NCBI GenBank assembly: GCA_021018815.1
Contig: JAITYX010000003.1
Location: forward strand, 1,736,001 to 1,800,000
From: Talinum fruticosum
Taxonomy: Eukaryota; Streptophyta; Magnoliopsida; Caryophyllales; Talinaceae
DNA length: 64,000 nt
Direction: 5' to 3'
Shown here: piece after piece, positions 34,385-45,026 of the stretch
Numbering within the stretch: position 1 is the first letter of the stretch
Layout: each line of letters begins with the position of its first letter
The notes under the pieces: generated by a model
What the model saw: only the letters and a program-made list of their open reading frames with translations
Database searches by the model: none
Told to the model about the DNA's origin: nothing
Translations under genes and position numbers: made by a program

Positions 34385-37300
34385 TGTAACACCCCAAAAC
34401 ACCCCCGGGAGTATTACATCGCTAGAGTTCCTTAGAGGAACTCCTAAGGCTCTTCTCGGTGGTGGTTTGGTTGTCTAAACTCAACTTAAAAGTAATACCG
34501 ATGGTTTTCCCAAAAGAAGCTGAGATTCTCTAAAAATTTCGGTAGAGTTCCGTTTGTAACATGGACTAACCCATAGGCTTAAAGCCTTATAATCCTGCAT
34601 AAAAAGCATAATAAAACTCGACGAGCCACACGCTCGGAGTATACAACTCAACGGCCACACACCGGAGTTCAACCAATCATGCGGTAAAATTTAAAACAAT
34701 CTAACTGGTTACTATACATTTGGTACAACTATATGCACTAAATTACAAGTACAATCATTTAGAAATAAACAATGCATGACAGCCACTTGGGTCACTTCAA
34801 TCGTCAACAATCGGCGGAAGTCCAAAGCGTGTTAAGTGTAGATTATGCTTCGAACGTGTACCGCAACACTCGGGTGAGGACGGGGCAATTTGTGGGGGTG
34901 AGCAATAATCAACGGGCTCACCGGAGTCTTATACCCTTAAAATGAAAATTCTTTACACATAATACTCATAATAATGAAATCGGTGAAAGCATAATAATGT
35001 AATAGAAATCTATATACTTTTCACTTGAAATCTCTTGTAATGAAAAGATCAAGACTCTTTACTCACTTAAAAGCACATAATCACATTCAAGAATACTTCT
35101 TTTGGGGTTGAATCAACTTTTCGGGCCTTCGAGGATCCGAACTAGCACTTCTTTCATCTCGTGGCGCGACCCCGACAAAAAGGCTCCCGGGACCTATCTT
35201 CTAGGAAGTCTCGGGCGGGCATCCTGCCTCTGCAGGACCCCTATTAAAACCCTTCCCTCGAAGTTTCTAGCTGGGCGTCCCCGGTTCGAACCCTTCGGTA
35301 TGCTAAACGATCCGTAGCACTGTCGATTCAAAACTATTTGCACATTCTCATTCATCACATTCACTTTACTGACTTTCTCAATCAATTTAGTATCAAGGAA
35401 CGCATGACACCACGTGTCACCCTTATAAATTCACTTTCTCAAATCAGCTTTGCTTCTTTAAAACACATTCACGTTGGAAAGGCGAGTTCACAAGAAATTG
35501 CATTCAAGAATCATTCACGTAAAATACAAAACTCCTTTCGAAACTATTTTGAGCATCACGTAAAGCAATCACATAGTACGAATAATCACCATTCATTGCA
35601 AGCAATCATCCTCAACTCTTTTCCAACTAAGCTTTTCTCAATTCATCGGTTTAGTACGATTGAATCCATTTTACGAGCCACAATAACCGCAAGTAGATAT
35701 TATATAACTTGACGTTCTCACTTTTCCCAATCCACTATCTTTACCTCATTTCCTCATTTCATGACTTCACTTTGTAAACCGACCTCTTTTGCCCTCACTC
35801 CACCGTATATCCTTAAACTTGCTTTACCGAATTTCCTTTGTCTTCATTCACCTTTTAATTCAATTCTTTCTCGAAGGTCTTAGACATGACTATGGCTTAG
35901 TTCCACTTTACCGTTCCCGACTTGCTATTTCCCACTTTAATTTCCCATTTAATAACTCTTACCTTATTAATCGATTCTTGATCGCTCATCCTTAGATATG
36001 TACCTCTTAATTACATTTCATTATTCAATTCCCAATAGCTTTACTTACTTTCACGCTCGGTTCAACCTCGAGGATTTAAATATACTTCGAATGCACTTAA
36101 CCTCACAATCATCCATTTCTCACTTACATGTCCCGATTGCGCATCACTTAATACGATCTCATATTCCTCTTTACACTCCCTTGTTATATCCCGAATTAGT
36201 ACTCGTCTCTTAATGCCGCGAATTCAGTAAATCTCTAAGACTCAATCTGAATATCAATTCCTAACCTATGCCCAAACCATGCGCTCTTATCCCCAATCGA
36301 CCCGACTCTCGACACTACTCACTTGACCCAAGCAACTCAGTGAATTTCCCGATTTCATTTTCAGGCCTTAACAACTCCCGTTCCCTCCACTAACTCCTAA
36401 TTCACTTCCAAGCAACTTCTAACTCATTCAAAAGCATACATATTCAATATCATACAATCACATTCAACAATCACAATAAACTCATTTAGTTTTCGAATAT
36501 ACTAATAGTCTAGAGTATAAGACTACCCACCTCGATTCGGGGATTGAAGGTTTGTGATTTGTGAGGTTCGAGCTCCCTGGTAAAATTCCTTCTTTCGTTC
36601 CTCCTCCCCTGCTGCTAGCCTCCGTTTCGCCGCCTTCCCTGCGTCTATCTTCGTCGCCGGTTGCGGTTCCGCGTCCTTGGTTTCCGGCCGCTCGGACCCC
36701 CTCTCGTGTCCGCCTCTGTTTCGAGTCCTTTTTCCTCCCTCGCTCGGTCTCGGTCTCTCGCTCCCCTTCCCTTCGCTTACGTAGCCGGCCGCCATTTCCG
36801 AGGTCTACGGTGGTCGCCGGCCACTCCTTGGTCTCCTCGGACCTTGCACCGCTTGGTTCCTCTCGCTCGGTCCTCTCTCTTCCCGATCCGGTGTTCCCTC
36901 TTTCCCCTTCCTCTCGCTTTGCTTCTTCCCTTCGCCTTCGTCCACCGCCCGCTGCGTTTGTCACTCCGCTCGCTGGCCTCCGGCCTCTGCTCGGTTCCCG
37001 CACGCCCCCTCTCTCTTTCCCCCTTTCGGTGCTGTCCCTTCGCCCGCGTCTGCTCGCGTCGCCGGCCGTCGTCTTCGGTCCCGCGGTGGTCGCCCGTCCT
37101 CGCGGTCTCCTTCGCCGCGCGCACTCGCCCCCGTTTGGTGGTTCTCTCTCTCTCCCTTGCTCTGTTTGCTCGCTTCGCTCTTGCTTTCCCCGACCCCCTC
37201 CTTCTTTTCCTGCTTCTCTCTCTCTCCACCGCTTAATTGGCGGTTAAGGCTCCTAATTGGACCCCCAAATGGCTTAATTCTCTTCATAATTCGAGTGAAA

Positions 37301-37602
37301 ATAACCACCGGCCCATATACGACAAGTCCACATCTCTTCCCTTCCGTCCTCTTACGCTATCTGCGTCCTAACTTATTTTAATATGCCGGCCACGACGATT
37401 CTTAATCACCCAACGGTTCAGCTCGAGATGAAAAAGGAAGGCAATTTCCTTGATTTTATTTATTCGCCTCAGCCTCCAAAGGAATTCTAACGTAATATGT
37501 CCGTCGTAAATAAAATCAGCCACTCAACCCCTAGTTGCGGGGAAAAATTACTCAATAATTCTATGCTTTTCAATCGCTTTCTTTAAAATTCTGGGTATTA
37601 CA
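34385..37602 (+). mobile_element. Solo LTR, about 3.2 kb, chromovirus (Tekay/Del)-like, plus orientation
   Basis: The unit starts TGTAACACCCCAAAAC and ends GGGTATTACA. It is flanked by CTTAG and TTTAG (one mismatch), a 5-bp duplication. It interrupts a Copia LTR. Sequence near its start (34385-34900) is the inverted counterpart of 47600-48141 in a second copy. No retrotransposon genes are inside, so it is a solo LTR formed by LTR-LTR recombination. The Tekay/Del call rests on the TGTAACACCC start and LTR length and is inference. Confidence 0.82.
36561..37247. repeat. Pyrimidine-rich, GC-rich low-complexity block in the solo LTR
   Basis: The plus strand is a long run rich in C and T (CTCTCT, CCTCC, TCGCTC). 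It opens overlapping ORFs up to 228 codons on both strands with biased composition; these are composition artefacts. The second solo LTR has the matching purine-rich block at 45290-45840. Confidence 0.8.
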
Positions 37603-38051
37603 TTTAGTTCTAGAAAAGTGGGTAGTAATTTTTATTTTTTATTTTAACACTCCCCTCATTACCCACTTTTCTTTATTGTCGTCCTTGAAACCATAGGTGC
37701 TAGGTTCCTTAATGTTCGGTTCTTCTACTAATGCTGCGTTTGCATATTTAGGATTTTATTTACGTGTCCTCTTGGACGTCCTTAGTTGTGGCTTTGGGGG
37801 TTCTTCTAGCACTTGTCTCTTCGATTACGCTTGGCCTCTCTTTTTGGAGAAGCATGATGCACGCCTATCTTCTATATACTTTTCTACCGACTTGGTGTTT
37901 CCTCTTTACCTCCTTCTTCGATAACTTCTTGTCACGATATTGTTTCATAACTTGAATTTTTCTCATCATCTTCAAGTCTTTACTCTAACCTTTCCTCTAT
38001 ATCCTAAGAGTTGGGAAGTGATATTGCATGTGATGGCCACCACGAACATGC

Positions 38052-38821
38052 TTAGTCGAACACCACATTTCTCGATGTATAGCAACGCCCGGTTGTCGGG
38101 ACACAACAGCTCCATCCTTTCCTTTCATTATCATAACCTACGAAGATACAACGAATTGCCTTTTTGTCGAACTTGCTTCGTAGGTGATCGGGTATGAAGA
38201 CATACCATACACACCCAACCACCCCGAAATGGCTTACAATGGGCTTGACATTCCATAACTTCTCATATGGAGACACAAACCCGAGCCTTGCTTGCGATAA
38301 TCTGTTTGTGACATGAACCGTTGTATTCATACACTCGGCCGAGAAATGTGCTGGTACATTTTGGCATCCAAGCATGCTTCGCAGGTCTCGCAAGATGTCG
38401 ATTCTTTTGCTCTGCCACACCATTATGTTGCGAGTGTTCTAGGACGAGTAAATTGGCGTTGTATCTTATGTGCTTGTAGGTACTTCGAGAACTCATTCGA
38501 TATATATTCTCCCTTATTGTCCGTATGTAGGCATTTTACTATGTGCCCTACTTCATGTTCAACCTTATTTTTGAACTCCTTAAATTTATCTAGCATCTCC
38601 GATTTTTTCGTAAAATCTACCCAAACATATCTTGAGAAATCATCGATAAAGGTAATCATGTACCTATATCCGCTGATGGATGGTTGTTTTACTCTTTTAA
38701 AGATATTGTGATCGATGAGCTCAAGTGGCTCCTTAGCTCGTATAAGGACTCCTCATAAGAAAGTTGATGCGCCTTTCGTATTGACATCCTACACATACTA
38801 TATTCTCCCGAATCTAAAGTT
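38052..38821 (-). pseudogene. Copia integrase fragment
   Basis: The minus strand encodes [19 protein letters not shown] and [18 protein letters not shown] (38423-38660), then, after a frame change, FGVVGCVWYVFIPDHLRSK and FDKKAIRCIFVGY (38110-38200). These are the catalytic core with its second aspartate and the C-terminal Copia integrase signature. The N-terminal zinc-binding and gag-pre-integrase part is displaced by the CACTA element at 38822-42798 and resumes at 42799. Confidence 0.85.
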
Positions 38822-40021
38822 CACTACTACAAGAACCACTTTTGACTACGGTTCAAAACGATTTTTAACTATGCTTATCGGATGTTGTCTATGTGATCGT
38901 CGTTGTAAGTGGGCATCTTAATCTACGATTCACAACCGTAGTAAAAGAAGGCTTATGACGACGGTTCATATGAAGAACTATAGTCATAGGTAACTCTATG
39001 ACGATGGTTCTTTAAAAGACTGTCGTCACGAGTAAACCTATAACAAAGGCTCTTCATCCGAAGCATTGTCAAAGGCCTTCAACCGGACTATTTACTATGG
39101 TTCTTCCTTAAGAACCGTAGTAATACGTCCGATTTTTTAAAAATAATTTTTCTTGTGTTTGCTTGCCCTCTTACGAGTGCAAATCATATACAATATTACA
39201 CATTCAAAACATACGAACCACAATCCAATACAGTCTTGACCAAAATATATACAAAACAACATATTCATCGGATTTGTATATGGTACATATAAAAGACAGT
39301 GTAAAAATATATATACCTATGTAAATATATATAGCTATGTACACGAGATCAACGGTGTCTCTGCTAACGGAGTCTTCACATAACTTTGCAAAGTAGTACA
39401 CCAATTTGTGCGAGACTCCTCAATGGATACAAGAGGAGACTTATTCGGACGACGAACAGGCGCCATCGACCGTTTGCTTGTGCCAACCGAGGGAGATGGA
39501 GTTCCCTTCATCCCACTCTAAGATCTGTCCCCAATATCCGAGTGAATAATCAATATAAAAATGAGAAATATATATACGTGATATAAACAACAACTAAATC
39601 TAATATTTTAAAAAATGAATTACCGTAGAGAGATGACCAAACTCTTGGGACAACGAAGAAAACTGTTGACTGCATCATCAACGAGTGTGAAGGTCCGATG
39701 CCCGGATCAGCAACTCACACTCACCTTTCCAAGTGCATGACCTCTTTCACACTCACCCTTACCTCATCACCTGGAAGGGGTGTCCCATGAACGATAGTAT
39801 TTGACCTCCATGAGAAAACAACACCTAATGCCACAACATGCTCTAGGGGAGGGTGATGAGAAGCTAACTTGTACTTTGCTGAGCTGCATAAGAATAAGTA
39901 TAACAATTATAATCATGGGATAACCTTTGACATAGAAGTTAAACAACCTAAAAATCCTGAAAATAAACGGACAGAGTTTCCCTTAAAAGTAAACATTTTC
40001 CCGAGATAACGGCTCTCATCG

Positions 40022-40381
40022 GAAACAACAAAATCATACTAAATAAGTAATTACTCAACGGATATATGTAGGAGTTCCGCAACAACCATACAATATACAC
40101 CATTCATCTAACAAGATTATACACCAATTAATCAAAATATAAACATGCATGTAAATAATGGCACTCATCCAAAATAATAAAAACATACTATATAAATAAT
40201 TACTCAACAACCACACGCCGGAGTTCCACAACAACCATACAATATACACAATTCATTCAAAAAGATTACAAATTAGTCAAAATATAAACATGCATGTAAA
40301 CAACAAAAACATACTATATAAATAATTATTCAACAAGATTATATATTAATTAGTCAAAATATAAACATACATGTAAATATA
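40022..40381. repeat. Tandem repeat of about 140 bp, 2.6 copies, in the CACTA element
   Basis: Copies share ACATACTATATAAATAATTA, GGAGTTCC(G/A)CAACAACC and AAAATATAAACATGCATGTA. The last copy is shortened. The repeat lies downstream of the transposase-like exons on the minus strand. Confidence 0.8.
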
Positions 40382-40399
40382 ATTAGGTTGCAAAATCTG

Positions 40400-41780
40400 A
40401 ATTACCTCCGTCGAATTTCGAATTGGTCGATGGGTGAGCTCGCGTTCTTATTGGCCGGTGTGTGGGGTGAGAATGAACATACATCATCAAAGTTGCTAGG
40501 TAACGACAGACCCATGTTGGTGAAGTACAACCTTATCCGGGTCCGCATCTCGCCCACATCTGCGCCCTCATCTTTTCCATCTGCATACAGCCATTTGGGG
40601 CCTTTGGGACTGCATTTGGGCCACCATATGTGCTTGCTCGGAAGAGATGGGGCGCTTCTTCCTAACCCCAAAGTACTCAACCATCCGTACTCTCTCAATG
40701 ACAGCTCGAACAAGACCAGGATGCTCATCTCTTTGTATAGCCAAGGCTAGCTTGTCCCTACTCCCAGTGGTGTCGGCGACTTCTAAAGTCGATGTACTGT
40801 GACAAAGAATCCTATAAGAAGAAAAAAATTATCATTTGACAATTCATAAATATTAAAATAGATAAGTTCTCAAAATAAATAAACGAAATAGTAAAAAAAC
40901 TCACGAGTTGCTTGCACAATAGATTCTACATCGGTCGTAGCAAAGGTTCCATCTTTCTTCTTTCTTCCTTCGATCCACAGCTCGTCCCTCTTAATAGCGA
41001 GCTACGAAGTATCTATGATGGAACCTTCACCGGATGGGGTTTGAAGTTGTTCAAACTTTTGCTAGTACAACCTCTCCTCCAACTTCGTGTATCCCCACGG
41101 GACATCACATGAGGATACGCATTTCTCTTAATCATTTTCCAGTTGGCTTCACCTAGTGCATGTGCAAGTAATTGAGAGAATGAAAGTATCGAGTGCATAA
41201 GACTTAAATCGAAAAAAGATAATAAATGATGATGATAAATTACCATGTATTTCGGAGGGGAGACATATGATTTAAATAATCTCCAATCCTCCCGGTGATA
41301 CAATTGAAGGCCTCCCGGGGTTTACCTTCTTATTTTATATGTTTTGTTTTCGAGACCCATATAGCGGTGATACGAGATTTGAAGTCTCTAAACTTTTCGC
41401 CGCCAACGTGAGGGTCATGTGTTTCACCGAGGGGATCTCGGATTCATTAACGTTCAAGTTGAACGTTTTACGAAACACAAGAACGATAAGCATTGGTACA
41501 TATATATTAACCATTTACAATAAGTCGCAATACTAAGTTGAAATGTAGTGCATTTACCCGAATATCATTCCAAAGGTTGTCCTTAATAGAATCGGGGACT
41601 TCGTTCCATTTTACGTAATTAATATACACGTATGTATGGGTTGTCGCACCGACATAACTCATAAAGTGAGCTTTATGATCACCTACAATATTTCCGTGCC
41701 TATCGAAATCAACCCATGTAAGAAGGGTTTGATCTTCTTGACTCCGGACCAACTTCACCTTATTCATCATAGTTCGCCCC
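40400..41780 (-). pseudogene. CACTA-borne Transposase_24-like gene, fragmentary
   Basis: Minus-strand segments include VKWNEVPDSIKDNLWNDIRV (41540-41600), LGEANWKMIKRNAYPHVMSR (41100-41160), a stretch reading GRKKKDGTFATTDVESIVQA (about 40915-40975), and EHPGLVRAVIERVRMVEYFG (about 40660-40720). Their order matches plant En/Spm-type Transposase_24 proteins, whose C-terminal part has a HPGRVRG...YFG phrase. Apparent introns and frame changes separate them. The gene is probably dead; exon limits are uncertain. Confidence 0.65.
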
Positions 41781-42798
41781 TCAATTTTTTCGTACTTTTG
41801 AAAGAATCTATTTTATAATATAAGAAATTATACAAATCTTGATAAATAAACATGTACAATCATTTTTAACTAACTGAAATTGAGTTTTTGTCGTTGAGGA
41901 ACTAAGTTCAAAAGCCAAAAAACAGTCAAAATTTGCAATATGATGAGATAGTAGCATATACATGATCACATGCAAAATGTGGTCCTGACAAAAGCTAAGC
42001 AAAATATACAATTTTTGTGTAGTTAGCAAATCATTTAAATAGTAAGTCAAAGTATGTTTAACAAAGGATACAAAGTGTAGATAAAATTAATATTCTAAAG
42101 CTTGGGGTAATAAATTTCTTTTTTTTTTTTTTTTGAAGTGAGATTATTAGCACTAATACAAATTTTTGTATATTTATATGCTTCAAAATTGAGGAAGAAA
42201 TTCAAAACAATTATGATATTATTGAGTTTATCTTAAAACTTTGAATTTTTTTAATATAGAATTGAATACCTAACAATCTCAGTTTTTCCCATTTGGTAAT
42301 GAAAAAATGCCAAATTAATGCTATGAATTATATATCAAGATTCAAGCCCCAAGTTTCAAACCCACAATAACGACCATAATGCATGCCACATTTACACATT
42401 TCATTTACAAAATAAGAGAGGGAAATATAAGATACATACCGCCGGGAGAGTATGAGAGAGAGGACGGCGAGAGTGAGGGAAGCACCGGAAATGGCAGAGA
42501 GAGTGAGTGGGGGGCAGCCACAACTGGAAACCGCAGAGAGAGTGGAGAGAAGAGCAACCGGAAACCTCAACGACAGCTAGAAAGTAAAGTGAGAGTGGGA
42601 CTGAAAGTGAGAGTGAGAAAGTGAAGTGGCCGTGAGGGTTTTTTCGAATAACCTATAAAGAACTTTTGACGACAATTGTTTTATTGAACCGTTTTCATAT
42701 GTATATTAATAACCACTTTTTTACAAAATTGCCACCGGTCTATTTTTTATGACGATTTGTCCTTTTAACCGTCGTTAAAAGTGGTTCCTGTAGTAGTA

Positions 42799-43600
42799 GT
42801 TGCGAAGGCCCTTTATTATTGTCTTTTTCATCATTACCTTTAACTTGTGATAAATCGTGTGACCGAGTATTGAGTGCCATTGATATGTCGTCTCATTCTT
42901 GCTTTTTTTTTTTTTTGTCAACGTATGCATCTTGGGCTGACATTACATAGACCGATTTGAGGCGTCGTCCTTCTATAAGTGGCGGCGATGTAGGATTAAG
43001 AATGCGATGTACCTTGAAATCATTGGGCCTAAAGACCACGTCATTCCCTAAAGATGTCAACTACGATTCAGACAGAAGGTTCTTCTTCATACCAGGCTCG
43101 TGATAGACATTTTGTAGTTACACTTGATGCGAGACTAAACCAAGGAGCAACCAGATGCGTTGATAACATGGGTTATTGGTATTTTGGAGTAGTTCACTGT
43201 TACCACAACACAATTTCCTTTATATTTGGTTGTATCGTGTTGCCTTTTCATGTCTCCTGTCACATGATTCAAGCAACCTAAAACTACTATCTAGTCATAC
43301 TGATAGTTGATGGATTCATTACCCATCATGACAAGAGCGGTTTCCTCTTTCGCCTCCTCGATAAATGATGTACCTATTTCTACATCGAGTGTAACATTGT
43401 TCTCTTCCATTGCAAGGGACACCTGTAAGTTCCATTCTTCTTCACCTTCATTATTTTTGGAAGCAACTATGTTACCTTCCTCTTGAACGAGTTATGAAGT
43501 TTTAAGCATAGTGTCCTTTCTTGCCACATTTGTAGCATCGATCCTCTTGATGACGATACTTCAATTCTTCCCCATCACTTCAAGCTTGGTGTGCTCCCCT
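42799..43600 (-). pseudogene. Copia gag zinc knuckle, protease and gag-pre-integrase fragment
   Basis: The minus strand encodes the CCHC knuckle CYKCGKKGHYA near 43515-43550. A protease-like phrase NHVTGD follows near 43280 (the active-site DSGCS equivalent is altered to VLGCL). VYVMSAQ-like and YQWHSILGH-like gag-pre-integrase sequence runs to 42810. The stretch joins the integrase at 38821 across the CACTA insertion. Confidence 0.65.
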
Positions 43601-43607
43601 CGATATG

Positions 43608-43935
43608 GACCGGTCTGTTGGTAAAAGTGACTTTTATCACCATGGTGATTTGTGTTGTGAAAGCCTTTTATCCGTTGGTAAACCCTTTTTATGTACAAAT
43701 ATTTATCTCGTTACTATATCTGTTGGTAAAAAATTTTATAGTAAAAATTTTATTGATAGATATTGACCATCCGGTGGCAAAACTATGTGCAACAAATATG
43801 GGTTTGCTTGTAAAACTTATACCAACATATCTTATATTTGTTTGGCACAACGTATTTACAACAATATACTACGATGGTAAAGTTAATAGCAACATATAAT
43901 TATCGGTTAAAATAATATAATTGTTTTTGTTGGTA

Positions 43936-43938
<3 letters not shown>
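43608..43938 (-). mobile_element. End fragment of another CACTA element
   Basis: The right edge reads TTTTTGTTGGTAGTG, the complement of CACTACCAACAAAAA, a typical CACTA terminus. Inside are repeated GTTGGTAAAA motifs resembling subterminal repeats. No left terminus was found, so the rest is missing or diverged. Confidence 0.55.

Positions 43939-43977
<39 letters not shown>
43939..43977. repeat. TA microsatellite next to a CACTA terminus
   Basis: About 39 bp of alternating TA directly follow the CACTA end at 43938. Confidence 0.95.
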
Positions 43978-43979
<2 letters not shown>

Positions 43980-44173
43980 CAAAATTAACCTAAATTGAAA
44001 TAGGGATGCTAAATGATTATATTACATTCATCTATCCATAATAATACAAAATATTATCCCGAAATCATATAATTGTTGTAGTAGTTAAGAAAGAGAATAA
44101 AAGGGAAAGTACACTAAAAAAATACATTGCTTTATGTTCCTCGACTTACTCATTTTTAAGTCCATTGTTGTTC
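43978..44173. other. Unassigned DNA between CACTA elements
   Basis: AT-rich, without recognisable coding sequence. Confidence 0.4.
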
Positions 44174-45026
44174 CACTACTACGGATATGACTTTTTATTA
44201 TGGTCGATTTACTGACGGTTAAAAATAAAAAATGGACTGGTGGAATTTTTGTAAATAAGCGGCATTGTGTGACACCTATGATGACATGTAGTCTGTAACC
44301 TTTTGACGATGGTTCTTTCAAAGAACCGTCGTCATAGGTCACATTCGATGACGGTTCTTCCACCGAATCGTCATCAAATGTCTCTCCGGATACAATCTAA
44401 AAAGTCGAGAACTTATACCTGCTGTTTCAACGCCCACTTACATCTGCTCTCTACTCTCGGTCTTATCGCTCGCTACGGTTCCTCTCGTCCACTACTACAT
44501 TAGATCTAGAACTCGTACCGGTTGTTTCCTCGCCAACTTCAACCGGTAAGCTATCCTCGCCGTTGTACTTGTCCTCTCGCTTAATCTTTCCTTTCACTCA
44601 CACTTTCTCTCATCTCTTTTAAGTGTAGCTCTCCTCTCACTCATTCTCGTTGTCAAGCCTCTCCCTCACCCACACCGTTGTCGTCGGTCTTACGGTATGA
44701 ATCTCTATCCCCTCTAATTTTTTGCTTTAAGTTATTTACAAAATTTAGATAGTTAAATGTTAAATGTATTTGCGTTAATTATGAGAATGTTGAGAATATT
44801 GGAGATTGTTAAAATGTTGAATATTGAGAATGTGGGTAGCATTTGTTTAGTTTATTAACTTGAAAATTCGTGAAATGTTTGAGATTTTGAGAAATGAGTT
44901 TAGGAGTTTAGGATTTAATCAATATAAGGAAATAAAATGATAGTTAAGGATGGTAAATTGAAAGAGTGCATCCATGTTTGTGTAGGGTTTTAGAGAAATA
45001 AAAAGATAATTTGGATATAGGGTCAT

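Larger units (their letters stand above)
38822..42798 (-). mobile_element. CACTA element, 3.98 kb, with mutated right terminus
   Basis: The left end is CACTACTACAAGAACCAC. The right end reads GTGGTTCCTGTAGTAGTA, its inverted copy except for the last base (A instead of G). The 3-bp duplication GTT flanks both ends (38819-38821 and 42799-42801). Subterminal repeats such as CTATGACGATGGTTCTT resemble those of the larger CACTA at 44174-56895, so they belong to one family. A minus-strand Transposase_24-like gene lies inside; no Tnp2 is seen. Confidence 0.88.
34320..43600 (-). mobile_element. Left part of a Ty1/Copia relic, broken by a solo LTR and a CACTA element
   Basis: From left to right this holds a 3' LTR remnant (34320-34384 and 37603-37649), a polypurine tract (minus-strand AATGAGGGGAG at 37650-37660), integrase (38052-38821), then gag-pre-integrase, protease and a gag zinc knuckle (42799-43600). 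Reverse transcriptase and RNase H are missing. The LTR remnant matches the LTR at 58765-59218: both contain TTCTATAATTATCTAGAT and TTCTAGAAAAGTGGGTA. The gag part near 57890-58655 is probably the other end of the same element. Confidence 0.65.

Noticed and set aside
35270..35300. GGTTCGAACCC as the B box of a tRNA gene or SINE
   Set aside because: No A box or cloverleaf is evident, and the diverged counterpart at about 47204 lies at the matching place in the second solo LTR.
36482..37308. Overlapping ORFs up to 228 codons on both strands
   Set aside because: They lie in a GC-rich pyrimidine/purine-biased block of a solo LTR, have extreme Arg/Glu or Ser/Leu/Pro composition, and show no domain.
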